Virus record (IMG/VR): IMGVR_UViG_3300047508_000265
Location: 1 to 64,000 of that record
Direction: 5' to 3' (one strand)
DNA length: 64,000 nt
DNA from: a virus
The notes beneath the pieces were generated by a model that saw only the letters and a list, made by a program, of their open reading frames with translations, was not told the origin of the DNA and searched no databases. Numbering within the stretch: position 1 is the first letter of the stretch; each line of letters opens with the position of its first letter. Positions 32,067-41,209 of the stretch are shown piece after piece. A program made the position numbers and the translations under genes.

Positions 32067-32396
32067 TTAAACGACTACCTTTCCTTCTAGGATTTCTTGT
32101 GCTCTTTCTTCGACATTGCCTGAATCCCATGGTTTTCGGTCAGGCATGCGATGAACATTTAGTTCAGCAAGTTTAAGTAAATTTTGAAGCGCAGCCTCGT
32201 ATCCAGCTTTCTTAGCGCCGTATACTGCGTAGACTTCCATTAAATTAGGAGCGCTTAAAGGAGGAGAACCAGAAGCTTCGTAAAGTTGTTCTTTAACGAT
32301 TGCCAATGCATCGACAAATGCAGGCTGTTGCATTAACTCGGCGAGTTCTCTACGTCTTGTTGGAGATTCTTTCCACTGATCTAATAATGAGGGCAT
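32067..32396 (-). CDS. Head-region protein, 109 aa
   Basis: Helical protein (TRRRELAELMQQPAFVDALA, then EAALQNLLKLAELN) next to the scaffold gene and upstream of the portal. Possibly a head-completion or assembly factor; no family recognised. Confidence 0.6.
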   Translation of the reverse strand: MPSLLDQWKESPTRRRELAELMQQPAFVDALAIVKEQLYEASGSPPLSAPNLMEVYAVYGAKKAGYEAALQNLLKLAELNVHRMPDRKPWDSGNVEERAQEILEGKVVV

Positions 32397-32455
32397 ACGA
32401 TTATCTGAATTTACAGGCCCAATCTAGGGCGATGATTACTTATCTCACACGGAAT

Positions 32456-32590
32456 TTACTTGTCAACCAAAATCAGGATGCCCGCGAGAACGGCCACAAT
32501 TCCAACAATTACAGCAGGAATTGGAAGACCGAACGAGACAAGCCCGAATAGGATCAAGAAAATTGCGAGAGCTATAGTTCCGAGTTTCAT
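32456..32590 (-). CDS. Two-span membrane peptide, 44 aa
   Basis: ATG at 32590, stop TAA at 32456. Almost entirely hydrophobic (TIALAIFLILFGLVS, AVIVGIVAVLAGILIL). It fills the gap between the portal and the 109-aa gene and is too short for a 60-residue cutoff. Function unknown. Confidence 0.6.
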   Translation of the reverse strand: MKLGTIALAIFLILFGLVSFGLPIPAVIVGIVAVLAGILILVDK

Positions 32591-32601
32591 AAGCACCAAC
32601 A

Positions 32602-34845
32602 CTACGCAGTTTGTTTAGCTTGTCCACTAACTTTTTGAGCCGCGGCGGCGTCCGCTAACGCTCGCGCCTGCGCTGCCGTAGCCGCCTTCTCTTTCATAGT
32701 TGATTGATGAAGTTCTTCTCGATGCCGTATCTTCTGACTGTGCTCCTCTTGGGATTGACGGAGATTCTGAGCATGCTCATTCTCAGCCGCTTGAGAAGCA
32801 GGATCGGGCGGAGGAGGTTGAGTCGCAGCTTTAATCTGATCTTTCATCGCCTGCCGCTTGGCCCTATCGTCCGCTGCAGAAGTGCGCTCGGCTAAATTAT
32901 TAAATTTCCTAGTCAACTCAGCAACTAACTTCTCCTGCAATTTATCCGGTTTCAAAAGCTGCATATGCTGCGCGGAATGTTTCGTCTTCAATATCGCCAC
33001 CTGCAAAAGTTGCGGGGTGGCCTGACCCTGTTCAAGTTGAACTAAGTCGTTCTCCAAACTGGGTAAATGCGCCTGTAGATGAAGAATATGATGATCGTTG
33101 GGCATGACCGACATAGGAACACCATTACTCATTGCGACATTTTGGAGTTCGGCAATCTCGGCATCAAGCGGAGTCCGGCCATTCATTTGAATTGAAGGAA
33201 CAAATTCGTCTACTTGTGCGTATCCTACCTTTTGAGCAAACTTAGCACGAAGCAAATTATTCTGGCCCACTGGATCAAGGGAACCCCAATAATCCATAAA
33301 GTCATCGAACGCAGCCTCTCTCGCTGCGGGCGAACCATACCCAACTGCACGATAAGGTTCCACCCAAGAAGTGAGATCCATTAGCATGACTTCAGGAACG
33401 CCTCGCCTCATACATCTTTCTCTATAGGCGAAAACTTGTATGCCTCCAGGATCGTTTTGCTTTAGCTTTGGATTTTTAACTCGCCGCCATACCTCGTTCA
33501 GGTGGCGCTTCCATGGCTGATAGAAAAGATTCAAGGACGCTGTTGGAAGAACTGACTCCTCGGCGATATCCGCTCGCTTCTCGAATTTGGTTTTTCTCTG
33601 ATCGCCACTTTGCTTCTGATTTACATTAGGCTGCTGATCCTGCAGCAACATAGACATGTCCTGAATAATTGGAAGCATGCTATCAGATGGATTCTGAAGT
33701 TTTGTCTGAACCACATTAACCTCAGGTGGGATATAGACCACACCACCGTACCAAATCAAAGCCATATCCTCCGCCTCAGTAGCTGACTTAGGCTGAATAA
33801 TCATGCTACCCGCCAATCGAGCGTTATCTACCGATTGATTACGAACTGTGTTAAGAACCTGTGCTTCGGGATACCTTTCATGAGCTAGGCCCCTGACGGA
33901 ATGCAACTGACCGTTGGTCCCAACCTCGTAAGGAAAAAAGTTGAAACATTGATTAACGTTCTCGAACCGATTTTCGTACTTGAATAAGTAGTCTTCATTA
34001 TCGCCAAGGCGCAAAGTTAAGTAATAGGAAACTTTCCCGGAATATTCTTTCACCCAGCAGTGAGCTAACTTCACATACTCATTCGCCTTTGTAGCTGCAA
34101 AAATGTCGTTATTTTTAAGAATCGTTTCCCACTTTTCCCATTCTCCCTGCGACCAAACTGCCTGCTGATTGTACGCCTTTAATATCGCCTTATAAACTTC
34201 CGGCCTGTTCCAACGCTTATCTCCGGGATCGCTTTGCATACACCATTGATAAAGAGTAGATACTGTAACCTCTCGAAATGCTACAGCGATATCTACTTCC
34301 TCTTCAGCAAGTGTAGTTCCGCGAGCCATCTTAAAGTCCTCCATACCCGCAACTCGCCACTGCCAATTCAAGTCGTCCTGAAAATACAGAAATCCCATAC
34401 CATGAGTAACAAATTTCTGAACAAGCAATTGATGGTACGTTTCAAAAGACGACCAATCCTTTAACATCTTATGAAATTCTTCCGACATGACGGAACACCA
34501 CTCTGATCGCTTAGTGGGATCAACGTCCATGTTAGAATTCACACGAGCCAATACTGGAACTGATTCAGTTAGATCATAATAAGATACACACTCTCGTTTT
34601 ACTCTACGCTTAAGATCAAGGAAGTTTAAGTTAGCACGACCTTCTTGTCCCGAATCTCGCATATACTGTTCATCATATGGCGCCTTGCCATCAACTGCAG
34701 CCTGTATGTCCTGTCGCTGCAAGGCAGAAATTAAATCCAACTCAACAATCTTCTTGACAATATTGTTAAGAGACCCAACATCGGCGATACGCGTTTTAGG
34801 GGCTTTGCCGGTTTCTGTTATTTGAGCGAAGTTAAAATCTGCGAT
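32602..34845 (-). CDS. Portal protein, about 747 aa, non-AUG start
   Basis: Large protein between the terminase and scaffold genes, with DGKAPYDEQYMRDSGQEG, VPVLARVNSNM and a helical Gln/Glu/Ala-rich C-terminus typical of portals. The frame stays open upstream of the first TTG (34740) through ADFNFAQITETGKAP and KTRIADVGSLNNIV, to an ATC at 34845 preceded by AAGGAAGG at the right distance. This extended part looks coded, so I take an AUC (or AUU) start; TTG at 34740 is the conventional alternative. Confidence 0.75.
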   Translation of the reverse strand: MADFNFAQITETGKAPKTRIADVGSLNNIVKKIVELDLISALQRQDIQAAVDGKAPYDEQYMRDSGQEGRANLNFLDLKRRVKRECVSYYDLTESVPVLARVNSNMDVDPTKRSEWCSVMSEEFHKMLKDWSSFETYHQLLVQKFVTHGMGFLYFQDDLNWQWRVAGMEDFKMARGTTLAEEEVDIAVAFREVTVSTLYQWCMQSDPGDKRWNRPEVYKAILKAYNQQAVWSQGEWEKWETILKNNDIFAATKANEYVKLAHCWVKEYSGKVSYYLTLRLGDNEDYLFKYENRFENVNQCFNFFPYEVGTNGQLHSVRGLAHERYPEAQVLNTVRNQSVDNARLAGSMIIQPKSATEAEDMALIWYGGVVYIPPEVNVVQTKLQNPSDSMLPIIQDMSMLLQDQQPNVNQKQSGDQRKTKFEKRADIAEESVLPTASLNLFYQPWKRHLNEVWRRVKNPKLKQNDPGGIQVFAYRERCMRRGVPEVMLMDLTSWVEPYRAVGYGSPAAREAAFDDFMDYWGSLDPVGQNNLLRAKFAQKVGYAQVDEFVPSIQMNGRTPLDAEIAELQNVAMSNGVPMSVMPNDHHILHLQAHLPSLENDLVQLEQGQATPQLLQVAILKTKHSAQHMQLLKPDKLQEKLVAELTRKFNNLAERTSAADDRAKRQAMKDQIKAATQPPPPDPASQAAENEHAQNLRQSQEEHSQKIRHREELHQSTMKEKAATAAQARALADAAAAQKVSGQAKQTA

Positions 34846-35293
34846 AAAAATCCCTTCCTTTAATTAGATTATCTCGGGCCCAAAGCGGCTGGGTATTGGT
34901 ATAATGAAAGGCAGCTTTCTGACCAGCTAATGTAGTAAGGTCAAATTTACAAATTGGGATTTTGTGGTCAATGTGCCATTCACCATAATTTGTCCAAGAC
35001 ATCCCAGGAACAAACTGTCGCTCAAGAAAAGTTTTGTAAAAGTGATAAGAACAGCCCAACAACTCCTTAGTATGCCCCATTTTCAGTAATCCAGATACCG
35101 CTCTTCGCACACGTTCACGACAACTATGTCGTAACTTAACTAAAGGTTTTTGTTTATATTTTCGACAAGCCGCTTTATGCTTTTCTGGATTAGCTAACTG
35201 CCAGCATTTACGGTATCCTTTAAATTCTTCAGGATGTCCTAATGCCCATAAATACTTGTACATTCTTCTTTCCAAATCAGTTAACTTGGCCAT
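34832..35293 (-). CDS. HNH endonuclease between terminase and portal
   Basis: 153 aa, ATG at 35293. Core WHIDHKIPICKFDLTT and the downstream helix QPLWARDNLIKGRDF fit the HNH type that binds DNA without the CxxC knuckles of the other subgroups, so it is a third lineage. Its last codons overlap the portal start region by 14 bases. Confidence 0.85.
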   Translation of the reverse strand: MAKLTDLERRMYKYLWALGHPEEFKGYRKCWQLANPEKHKAACRKYKQKPLVKLRHSCRERVRRAVSGLLKMGHTKELLGCSYHFYKTFLERQFVPGMSWTNYGEWHIDHKIPICKFDLTTLAGQKAAFHYTNTQPLWARDNLIKGRDFYRRF

Positions 35294-35330
35294 GATCAAT
35301 TAATCTTAGGCGATGCCCCGATAAAGTCAA

Positions 35331-37145
35331 TTAGACTTCTGGATGGGCCCCCACTCGGATACGAGATAAGGCGGAAGGCCGAGCAAGTTTGGGATTACGC
35401 AATCTGCACAGCTCTCTCCAACTTCGCACAACTTTTTTTAAATTACTGTCGGGGGCAATCTTCATCGTAAATCCAAAACGTTCCCGTGCCAATGTGACAA
35501 GAATAAAACCCGCATCCGCAATATCGGGACTTCGATGGGTTCTAAATTTCATATCTGTTTTGCTCTCAGCGAAAATTCTTTTCTTAGCGCCAGTGGTTCC
35601 ATACATTCGTATCACCATCTCTTGCGCCATCGCGGGGCATATGCCTTTAAGTTGTGACTGACGAAGTAATTCACGCCCGCTATACCAAATTTCCGAAACT
35701 CTATCATGATATTTTTCTTTGGCTGGAGTTGAATCAGTAAGGCTGACTGGAAACTCGCTAGCACTACCACCAAAGTTTACGCGAAGTATCAGAGGAGACC
35801 ATACAGTAGCTACCACATCACAAAATGGATTACCCGCCCCCGTATTATCTACTCCGCAATTATAAGGCGGAATATCTCGTTTCTCGCACTGTTCTTTTAA
35901 CTGTCTGGCAATTTGAAAAGATCGTTCTTCTTTTGTGTTAGTGACATCTTCGGTTAACTCAAGGTATTCATCAAACTGTAATACTTTCTTTCCTTCTTTA
36001 TCCTGACCCAAGGTTCCAAAATATAAAATTGATCGATCGCCGCCATTCGTAAATCCGGGATCCAAGGCTGCTATACGAATAAGCGGAGAATCCCCCCAAA
36101 CAGCGGGCTCGTCACCCTTAAACTTCACAATATCAACTTGTGAATAAATCAAATCGGCTTGACCCATAGGCGAAGGGAAACCGCGAATCATACGCCAGAA
36201 ACGCAGGGAATTTGCACCACCCTCAGACGCTAGCGCCGCATCAATCTTCTCTTGGGTTGGAAGAAACGACAGTCCCGTATTTGGCGCCTTATAAATTACC
36301 TCAGGAATGTTAGGCGATTTCATTCCATCTAAATGCAAGGCGATACCGTATTCAGTTTCCCAGCGAGTATCCTCTACAGTGATAGAAGTCCAACCAGCTT
36401 TCGGTTTCCAGATTCGAGCAAAGCTATCATAATAAGAGGCTGGATTCGCCAACCCAATCACTTGATACTTGGGATTTGAAGAAAGATTTCCACCGGGAAG
36501 CGCATACTCTATAATTGACTCAGGCAATTCTGTAAGCTCATCCGCCACTACAATCACCTCATCTTGGTGTTTTCCAATCAACTTTCCAATCGCCTCTTTT
36601 TCCTGTTTTCGTTCACCAGCGATTAAGCATAGACAAGCCCGCTCTCCCGCCTTAAACGTAGGTGAATTGTAACGAATTATGCCGGTTGCCATAGCTTCCA
36701 ACGGCAAAACCCCCTTTGGAATTGCATGAACGAAGTCTACGGCAGAACCCCAAATACGTTGTTTCGCCTCCTTTAGGGAAGTGGATATGGCAAAACCAAG
36801 AGTACGGCGAGCATTAGATAAATACTTTACAAGCAACCACAAAGCCGCGGTTTCTGATTTTGTCGAACCACTGGCGCCGCCAACAGCAACATATTTGTAG
36901 GAGCACAATTCATCCACAATATCCTCGGACCAAGGATTTTTGATGAAGTATTTGGAGGTATTGTGAACTGGATTATTAACGCCCCAGAGATAAGCCACAA
37001 TCTCCCAAAAATGTCCCGCCTGCCCAAGACCACCCTGTTCTTTAGTTCGACCTATTTTGAAGCAATGCAAGGCTATGTCGAGATTTGTCCACTTCTGGGG
37101 AAACATCAATCCATATTTTTGTCTGCGCTGCATTCCCTGTATCAT
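35331..37145 (-). CDS. terL: Terminase large subunit, 604 aa
   Basis: ATPase motifs: Walker A-like GGASGSTKS (89-97), Walker B VIVVADE (197-203). Nuclease motifs: ALDPGFTNGGD near residue 370, VDNTGAG and the Asp-rich HRSPDIADAGF. It packages DNA into the procapsid with the portal. The frame is open upstream of the ATG but has no better start. Walker A lacks the usual Gly before Lys (TKS), a known kind of variation in terminases. Confidence 0.9.
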   Translation of the reverse strand: MIQGMQRRQKYGLMFPQKWTNLDIALHCFKIGRTKEQGGLGQAGHFWEIVAYLWGVNNPVHNTSKYFIKNPWSEDIVDELCSYKYVAVGGASGSTKSETAALWLLVKYLSNARRTLGFAISTSLKEAKQRIWGSAVDFVHAIPKGVLPLEAMATGIIRYNSPTFKAGERACLCLIAGERKQEKEAIGKLIGKHQDEVIVVADELTELPESIIEYALPGGNLSSNPKYQVIGLANPASYYDSFARIWKPKAGWTSITVEDTRWETEYGIALHLDGMKSPNIPEVIYKAPNTGLSFLPTQEKIDAALASEGGANSLRFWRMIRGFPSPMGQADLIYSQVDIVKFKGDEPAVWGDSPLIRIAALDPGFTNGGDRSILYFGTLGQDKEGKKVLQFDEYLELTEDVTNTKEERSFQIARQLKEQCEKRDIPPYNCGVDNTGAGNPFCDVVATVWSPLILRVNFGGSASEFPVSLTDSTPAKEKYHDRVSEIWYSGRELLRQSQLKGICPAMAQEMVIRMYGTTGAKKRIFAESKTDMKFRTHRSPDIADAGFILVTLARERFGFTMKIAPDSNLKKVVRSWRELCRLRNPKLARPSALSRIRVGAHPEV

Positions 37146-37157
37146 ATCACGAAAGGC

Positions 37158-37193
37158 TTGACTTTCATCCCAAAATTTGAGATAATAGAAGAC
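37158..37193 (+). promoter_or_regulatory. Phage promoter P1, plus strand
   Basis: TTGACT (37158-37163), 17-base spacer, GATAAT (37181-37186), with AAATTTGA before the -10. The predicted start is about 37193 and the first ATG is at 37202, so the leader is only about 9 bases. It shares spacer and -10 with P2 and P3. Confidence 0.75.
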
Positions 37194-37201
37194 ACTTAGA
37201 A

Positions 37202-37282
37202 ATGAACTATTTTATCGCAGGATTTCTCGTTGGTGGTTTTTTCGTATTATTTTTCTGGATAATTAGCGATTTACGAAAATGA
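37202..37282 (+). CDS. Membrane peptide, 26 aa
   Basis: ATG directly after promoter P1, stop overlapping the next ATG. Product (MNYFIAGFLVGGFFVLFFWI) is one hydrophobic span. Very short but consistent with the overlapping series. Function unknown. Confidence 0.5.
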   Translation: MNYFIAGFLVGGFFVLFFWIISDLRK

Positions 37283-37398
37283 TTAAATGTTTCTTTCATA
37301 TACACAAATGGAGCTATTTTGTCGATGGCAGCGTAAGACAATGTAGACGATGTGGTAAGTGGCAATATCAAATTTTTACACGATTACGTTGGGTATGA
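37279..37398 (+). CDS. Small zinc-binding protein, 39 aa
   Basis: Contains CFFHIHKW and CRRCGKWQ, giving a Cys/His arrangement able to hold zinc (KC..H..H plus CxxC). It resembles the short phage DUF1660-type pattern with RQCRRCGK. Overlaps both neighbours by four bases. Confidence 0.6.
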   Translation: MIKCFFHIHKWSYFVDGSVRQCRRCGKWQYQIFTRLRWV

Positions 37399-37835
37399 TA
37401 GCAATTGATCCAGGACAGTCCGGCGGGATAGCCTCAAATGAAGAGCCCGGCGATATCGTCGCGTGGGCAATGCCAAAAACCGATAGAGAAATAGCAGATC
37501 GTTTGAGCCCCGGGGCAAATCCAATAGCTTATCTTGAAGACCTTGTAAAATTTACAGGTAGAAATATGCCCTCCTCAGCTATGGCGGTTTACGCTTCTAA
37601 CTGGGGGTTTATCAAAGGAGTGCTAACGGCAAGAGGTTTTCGTATAGTAATTATACATCCCAAAACATGGCAGAAAGCTCTCGGCCTTGGGACTACAAAA
37701 AGCCTCTCTCGAACAGAATGGAAAAATAAATTGAAACAAAAAGCAGAACAACTCTATCCAAAAATCAAAGTGACTTTGGCAACGGCAGACGCTTTACTAA
37801 TTCTTGAAGCCGCCCGAAGAGGTGCCCTAGGATGA
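37395..37835 (+). CDS. RuvC-like Holliday junction resolvase/nuclease, 146 aa
   Basis: ATG at 37395 chosen because it gives MIAIDPGQSGGIA, an RNase H-fold beta-1 with the first catalytic Asp (D5), and overlaps the previous stop. An Asp near 132 (ATADALLILEAAR) fits the last catalytic acid. Phages use such enzymes to resolve branched DNA before packaging. Exact specificity is not visible. Confidence 0.8.
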   Translation: MIAIDPGQSGGIASNEEPGDIVAWAMPKTDREIADRLSPGANPIAYLEDLVKFTGRNMPSSAMAVYASNWGFIKGVLTARGFRIVIIHPKTWQKALGLGTTKSLSRTEWKNKLKQKAEQLYPKIKVTLATADALLILEAARRGALG

Positions 37836-38125
37836 AAGTCTTATTTATTGGGGGACAAATGGATGGGTATCGTCGAGATTGGCCCGCTTCCCGAGACCAA
37901 ATAGCGAATTTCGCCATTCGTTGTCCGGGTCCATTTAATGCAGCTTTTGCAACAGCGCACTGTGATCAAGCAGTTAGTTTTAAAACTGATACATATACTC
38001 TTCGACAATTCGCAGAAGGCGACAACAGGTATTTCGTTGCAGCGCATCCAAGCGTCAAGAATACAATGGAGAAGTTAATCAAGGGCTACCACGGTCACCG
38101 ACATGGACGATCAAGGCGAGTATAG
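37832..38125 (+). CDS. Conserved small phage protein, 97 aa
   Basis: Starts MKVLFIGGQMDGYRRDWP, a pattern common at the start of short phage proteins of unknown function. Rest: polar, with YTLRQFAEGDNRYFVA and a basic His-rich tail. Overlaps neighbours. Confidence 0.65.
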   Translation: MKVLFIGGQMDGYRRDWPASRDQIANFAIRCPGPFNAAFATAHCDQAVSFKTDTYTLRQFAEGDNRYFVAAHPSVKNTMEKLIKGYHGHRHGRSRRV

Positions 38126-38315
38126 GGCTTACAGGAAGCAGACAGGTTGGGGGAAGGGTGACGTCCAGAGGCCCCGACAAATTAGTAGAAAAGAGTTCGA
38201 GGATAACTGGGATTTGATAGACTGGGGAAAAGTACCAAGACGATCACAAAGCTTTCTTAAATCTTCTCATGCGCCCGCGGAATCAGATGCATTTCGAAGA
38301 GCGACAGGCAAATGA
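38103..38315 (+). CDS. Small basic protein, 70 aa
   Basis: Rich in Arg, Asp and Trp (YRAYRKQTGWGKGDV, then DNWDLIDWGKVP). Starts inside the end of the previous gene and overlaps the next by four bases. No family recognised. Confidence 0.5.
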   Translation: MDDQGEYRAYRKQTGWGKGDVQRPRQISRKEFEDNWDLIDWGKVPRRSQSFLKSSHAPAESDAFRRATGK

Positions 38316-39049
38316 ACCATAGCTGCATTGTTCGATCTCATGGGGCAGGGCTGTTCTCAAACATCAACAAAATTCTAGTATGTTCGAGAATTTACGATCA
38401 TGTGCATGTAGATTGGAGTGTCGTTGATCACAATGACGCCGCATACAAATACGGAGGTAGTTTTTACGGCGATTGCTGGAATGTTTTATTCGAACCAACT
38501 ATTGCGCCCGATCCCCCATTCGATTCGATTTGGGAATACCCTTTTTACGAAATCACGGCTGGCTGTGCGGGCGTCTTATACCAAAACGAGCAATGGAATT
38601 GGAGACAACGATACAACAACGAATGGAAAAAGCTCACCTGTAAAGTGCAAGGGCTTCCAGTCGAGCCTAATACCGTGGGAGTCTTGATTCGTAGTGAGGC
38701 TCTTGGAGGCGAACAACTTTCAGGACGAAGTCCTACACTGGAACAATATGCTGCGTCAATCGACAAAAACGCTAATCTGTTCGTTGTATCAAGCGATCAA
38801 GAAAGTCTTTCATGGTTTTGCAATCAGTATCCAAATACGAAATTTACTGAAGGGATTAAACGAAATGCCAAACGTTCCGATCGAGAACAGCACATTCATA
38901 TTCCGCAAACTAAAGAGGATGCAGTGCAGGTAATGCAAGAAGTGCTAACTCTAGCAAATTGCCAAACCCTTGTCCATCCAGTTTCAAATATGGCAACCGC
39001 GGCGCTCTATATGAATTTGAATCTGAAAAGTATTTTCGTAAAATCATAA
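38312..39049 (+). CDS. Fucosyltransferase-like glycosyltransferase, 245 aa
   Basis: N-terminus SHGAGLFSNINKIL and C-terminal VHPVSNMATAALYMN fit a GT-B-like fucosyltransferase or NodZ-related fold (nucleotide-sugar site near the C-terminal SNMA loop). The middle has SSDQESLSWF. First of four consecutive sugar-transfer genes. Donor and acceptor unknown. Confidence 0.65.
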   Translation: MNHSCIVRSHGAGLFSNINKILVCSRIYDHVHVDWSVVDHNDAAYKYGGSFYGDCWNVLFEPTIAPDPPFDSIWEYPFYEITAGCAGVLYQNEQWNWRQRYNNEWKKLTCKVQGLPVEPNTVGVLIRSEALGGEQLSGRSPTLEQYAASIDKNANLFVVSSDQESLSWFCNQYPNTKFTEGIKRNAKRSDREQHIHIPQTKEDAVQVMQEVLTLANCQTLVHPVSNMATAALYMNLNLKSIFVKS

Positions 39050-39051
39050 TC

Positions 39052-39696
39052 ATGCTCAACCTATCTAACATAACTTTAGTGTGTTTTGAGGCACGGCATT
39101 TCAAACGGGCTCTAGCATTCATGAATGACATGTTAGACTTCGCAATCTGGGGCGGCATGCGTTGGTACAACCATCATGATAGCTACAAAGATTTTTGGTA
39201 TTCTGAACTAGAGGCCCACAAAATCGTTCATACATCTCACATGATGTATACCCATTTGGATGGGTTTCCTGTTAACTCGGAAGTATGGGACCCAAAATGG
39301 TTGGAATATGACTACATTGGCGCACCTTGGCCTGAAGGTTGGCAACCTTATCGAGTAGGAAACGGCGGCTTTTCTCTTAGAACTAAAAAATTAGCGGCAA
39401 GATTAGAAGAATTATCGCAGGGACAGACAGATATCGTAAATGATATTCTTGTTAGCGTTACTCATAGAAAACAACTAGAACGAGAGGGCTTCAAATTCGC
39501 ACCAATCGCAGAAGCAGCAAAATTTTCTGTAGAATTTGCAGTAGCTGAGACCCCCAAAAAGACTTTTGGTTTTCACGGTTATTGGCCAGACCCTACGCAA
39601 ACCCCTCCACCATATTTTACTCTCAGCGGCTGCATGATTCCTAAACCCGATGCAAAAATTGATAGTTGGGATTTCTTTTGCAAAACTAAGAAATGA
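39052..39696 (+). CDS. DUF5672-like glycosyltransferase, 214 aa
   Basis: ATG at 39052 chosen over an upstream start within the previous gene. Contains HMMYTHLDGFPV, EYDYIGAPWP and RVGNGGFSLRTKKL, a block I recognise as the DUF5672 sugar-transferase pattern. It follows the previous gene after two bases and overlaps the next. Acceptor unknown. Confidence 0.7.
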   Translation: MLNLSNITLVCFEARHFKRALAFMNDMLDFAIWGGMRWYNHHDSYKDFWYSELEAHKIVHTSHMMYTHLDGFPVNSEVWDPKWLEYDYIGAPWPEGWQPYRVGNGGFSLRTKKLAARLEELSQGQTDIVNDILVSVTHRKQLEREGFKFAPIAEAAKFSVEFAVAETPKKTFGFHGYWPDPTQTPPPYFTLSGCMIPKPDAKIDSWDFFCKTKK

Positions 39697-40556
39697 ATAT
39701 TTACCATCATTCCGGCGATATTGGTGACGTAATCGCAAGCATGCCGGTTATGCGCGAATTGGGCGATGGTAAACTAATAATCAGTGAAACCTCTTACCCG
39801 CCAGGAAAAAATCCAGCAAGAAGCATGCGAGGAAAAAGATTCGAAGCACTGCAGCCAATGTGGGAAGCCGCGCCTTACGTCACTTCAATCGAATGGCAAG
39901 ACCAACCGAAAGGCGTTACTCACGACATCGGAAGATTTAGAATGGAGGCAGCATGGACAGCAGGGGAAACCTTATACCATTGGCAAGGCAGAGCAATGAA
40001 AGTGAACTTGCCTGAAGCGCCGCAACGATGGCTGCATGTCGAGGTTCCATACCATGATATGATTGTAATTGGCCGCACTGCCCGTTATCATACTCCTCAC
40101 TTTCCTTGGCGATTGATAGTTGAAAAATTCCATAACAACCTTTTATTTCTGGGTCTGCCGGAAGAATACAAAGCTTTTCGGGAAGAGTTTGGCAAAGTGG
40201 AATACCAGCTCACCAAAGATTTGCTGGAAGCCACCAAGATTATCGCAGGCTCCAAGTTATTTATCGGCAATCAATCTGTTTTGTTCTGGATAGCCGCGGG
40301 GCTCGCGCATCATCTGATTCAGGAAACCTTTCACCAAATCTATTCACACGATTCCATAGTGCCAAGGCGGAACGCCTTATATGTCAATTCTGCAGAAGAT
40401 CTGTTATTGGTACATACGACCTTGGGGCTCAGCACAGACTGGCTGAAAAAATACAATTTCCCAATTTCATCCCGCGTCAATCTCACCACAAGCGCAGGCG
40501 ATCCCAGAAAAAACTTAACCACTTCCGCCGAGATATTTGAACTACTAAACTCATGA
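39693..40556 (+). CDS. Heptosyltransferase-like (GT9) protein, 287 aa
   Basis: Starts HHSGDIGDVIASMPVMREL, the N-terminal Rossmann pattern of GT9 family enzymes that act on lipopolysaccharide heptose. FIGNQSVLFWIAAG further on is like the second nucleotide-binding half. Overlaps both neighbours. It may act on lipopolysaccharide or on another phage sugar; this is inference. Confidence 0.65.
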   Translation: MNIYHHSGDIGDVIASMPVMRELGDGKLIISETSYPPGKNPARSMRGKRFEALQPMWEAAPYVTSIEWQDQPKGVTHDIGRFRMEAAWTAGETLYHWQGRAMKVNLPEAPQRWLHVEVPYHDMIVIGRTARYHTPHFPWRLIVEKFHNNLLFLGLPEEYKAFREEFGKVEYQLTKDLLEATKIIAGSKLFIGNQSVLFWIAAGLAHHLIQETFHQIYSHDSIVPRRNALYVNSAEDLLLVHTTLGLSTDWLKKYNFPISSRVNLTTSAGDPRKNLTTSAEIFELLNS

Positions 40557-41209
40557 AAGCTGTTACTTATTTTAACGAAGTGGAAAGTTTACACGATCCT
40601 GCCCTGCTTGAATTATGGAAAGCTTCATGGGCAAAGTTTGGATGGGAGCCCGTGGTGCTTACTATCAAAGATGCCTTGGAAACTGACCCCGATATGGTGG
40701 AACGTTTTCAGAAATCTCCTCTACTAAAATCCCATCCCGGAAATCCATCCGGTTATGTTTGGGCTTGCTTAGTACGCTGGGTAGCGCAACTTAAAATAAA
40801 AGAGCCAAGCCTGCTGCTGGATTGGGATGTTATATGTAACGGATACAAACCAGAAGACGCACCGAAAGAAACTAACGATTTTAGACCCGTATTTCTAGCT
40901 GGTGGTTTATGTCCATGCGCAGTTGCAGGAAGACATATGACTTGGCAAATGATTTGTGCTTGGCTAGAATTCGCACCCTTTGCCCCAAACTTTAGCACAG
41001 AAGCTTTGGCGAAAGACAACGCAGACCAATATGCTATTGCTTACGTAATGCCTAAAGAATGGGCGATCGTCGATCCAAAATCTCCTTGTATAGCATATCA
41101 GAACGAAGGCTGGAAAACAGCGCCAATGATTCATTTCCCAAATCAAGTAACAAGCTATCCGAGAAGTGAAGTAATTAAACATGAATTAGGGATATTAGGG
41201 AACAGTTGA
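40553..41209 (+). CDS. Glycosyltransferase-like protein with DxD, 218 aa
   Basis: LLLDWDVI at about 87-94 gives a D90xD92 pair suited to metal-nucleotide sugar binding (GT-A). N-terminus MKAVTYFNEVESLH, later PCAVAGRHMTW and IHFPNQV. The family is not recognised with certainty. It ends on an overlap with an HNH gene. Confidence 0.6.
   Translation: MKAVTYFNEVESLHDPALLELWKASWAKFGWEPVVLTIKDALETDPDMVERFQKSPLLKSHPGNPSGYVWACLVRWVAQLKIKEPSLLLDWDVICNGYKPEDAPKETNDFRPVFLAGGLCPCAVAGRHMTWQMICAWLEFAPFAPNFSTEALAKDNADQYAIAYVMPKEWAIVDPKSPCIAYQNEGWKTAPMIHFPNQVTSYPRSEVIKHELGILGNS

Noticed and set aside
37146-37200. Possible upstream extension of the terminase frame (VFYYLKFWDESQ)
   Set aside because: The frame is open but contains no ATG, GTG or TTG and overlaps promoter P1; the ATG at 37145 is kept.
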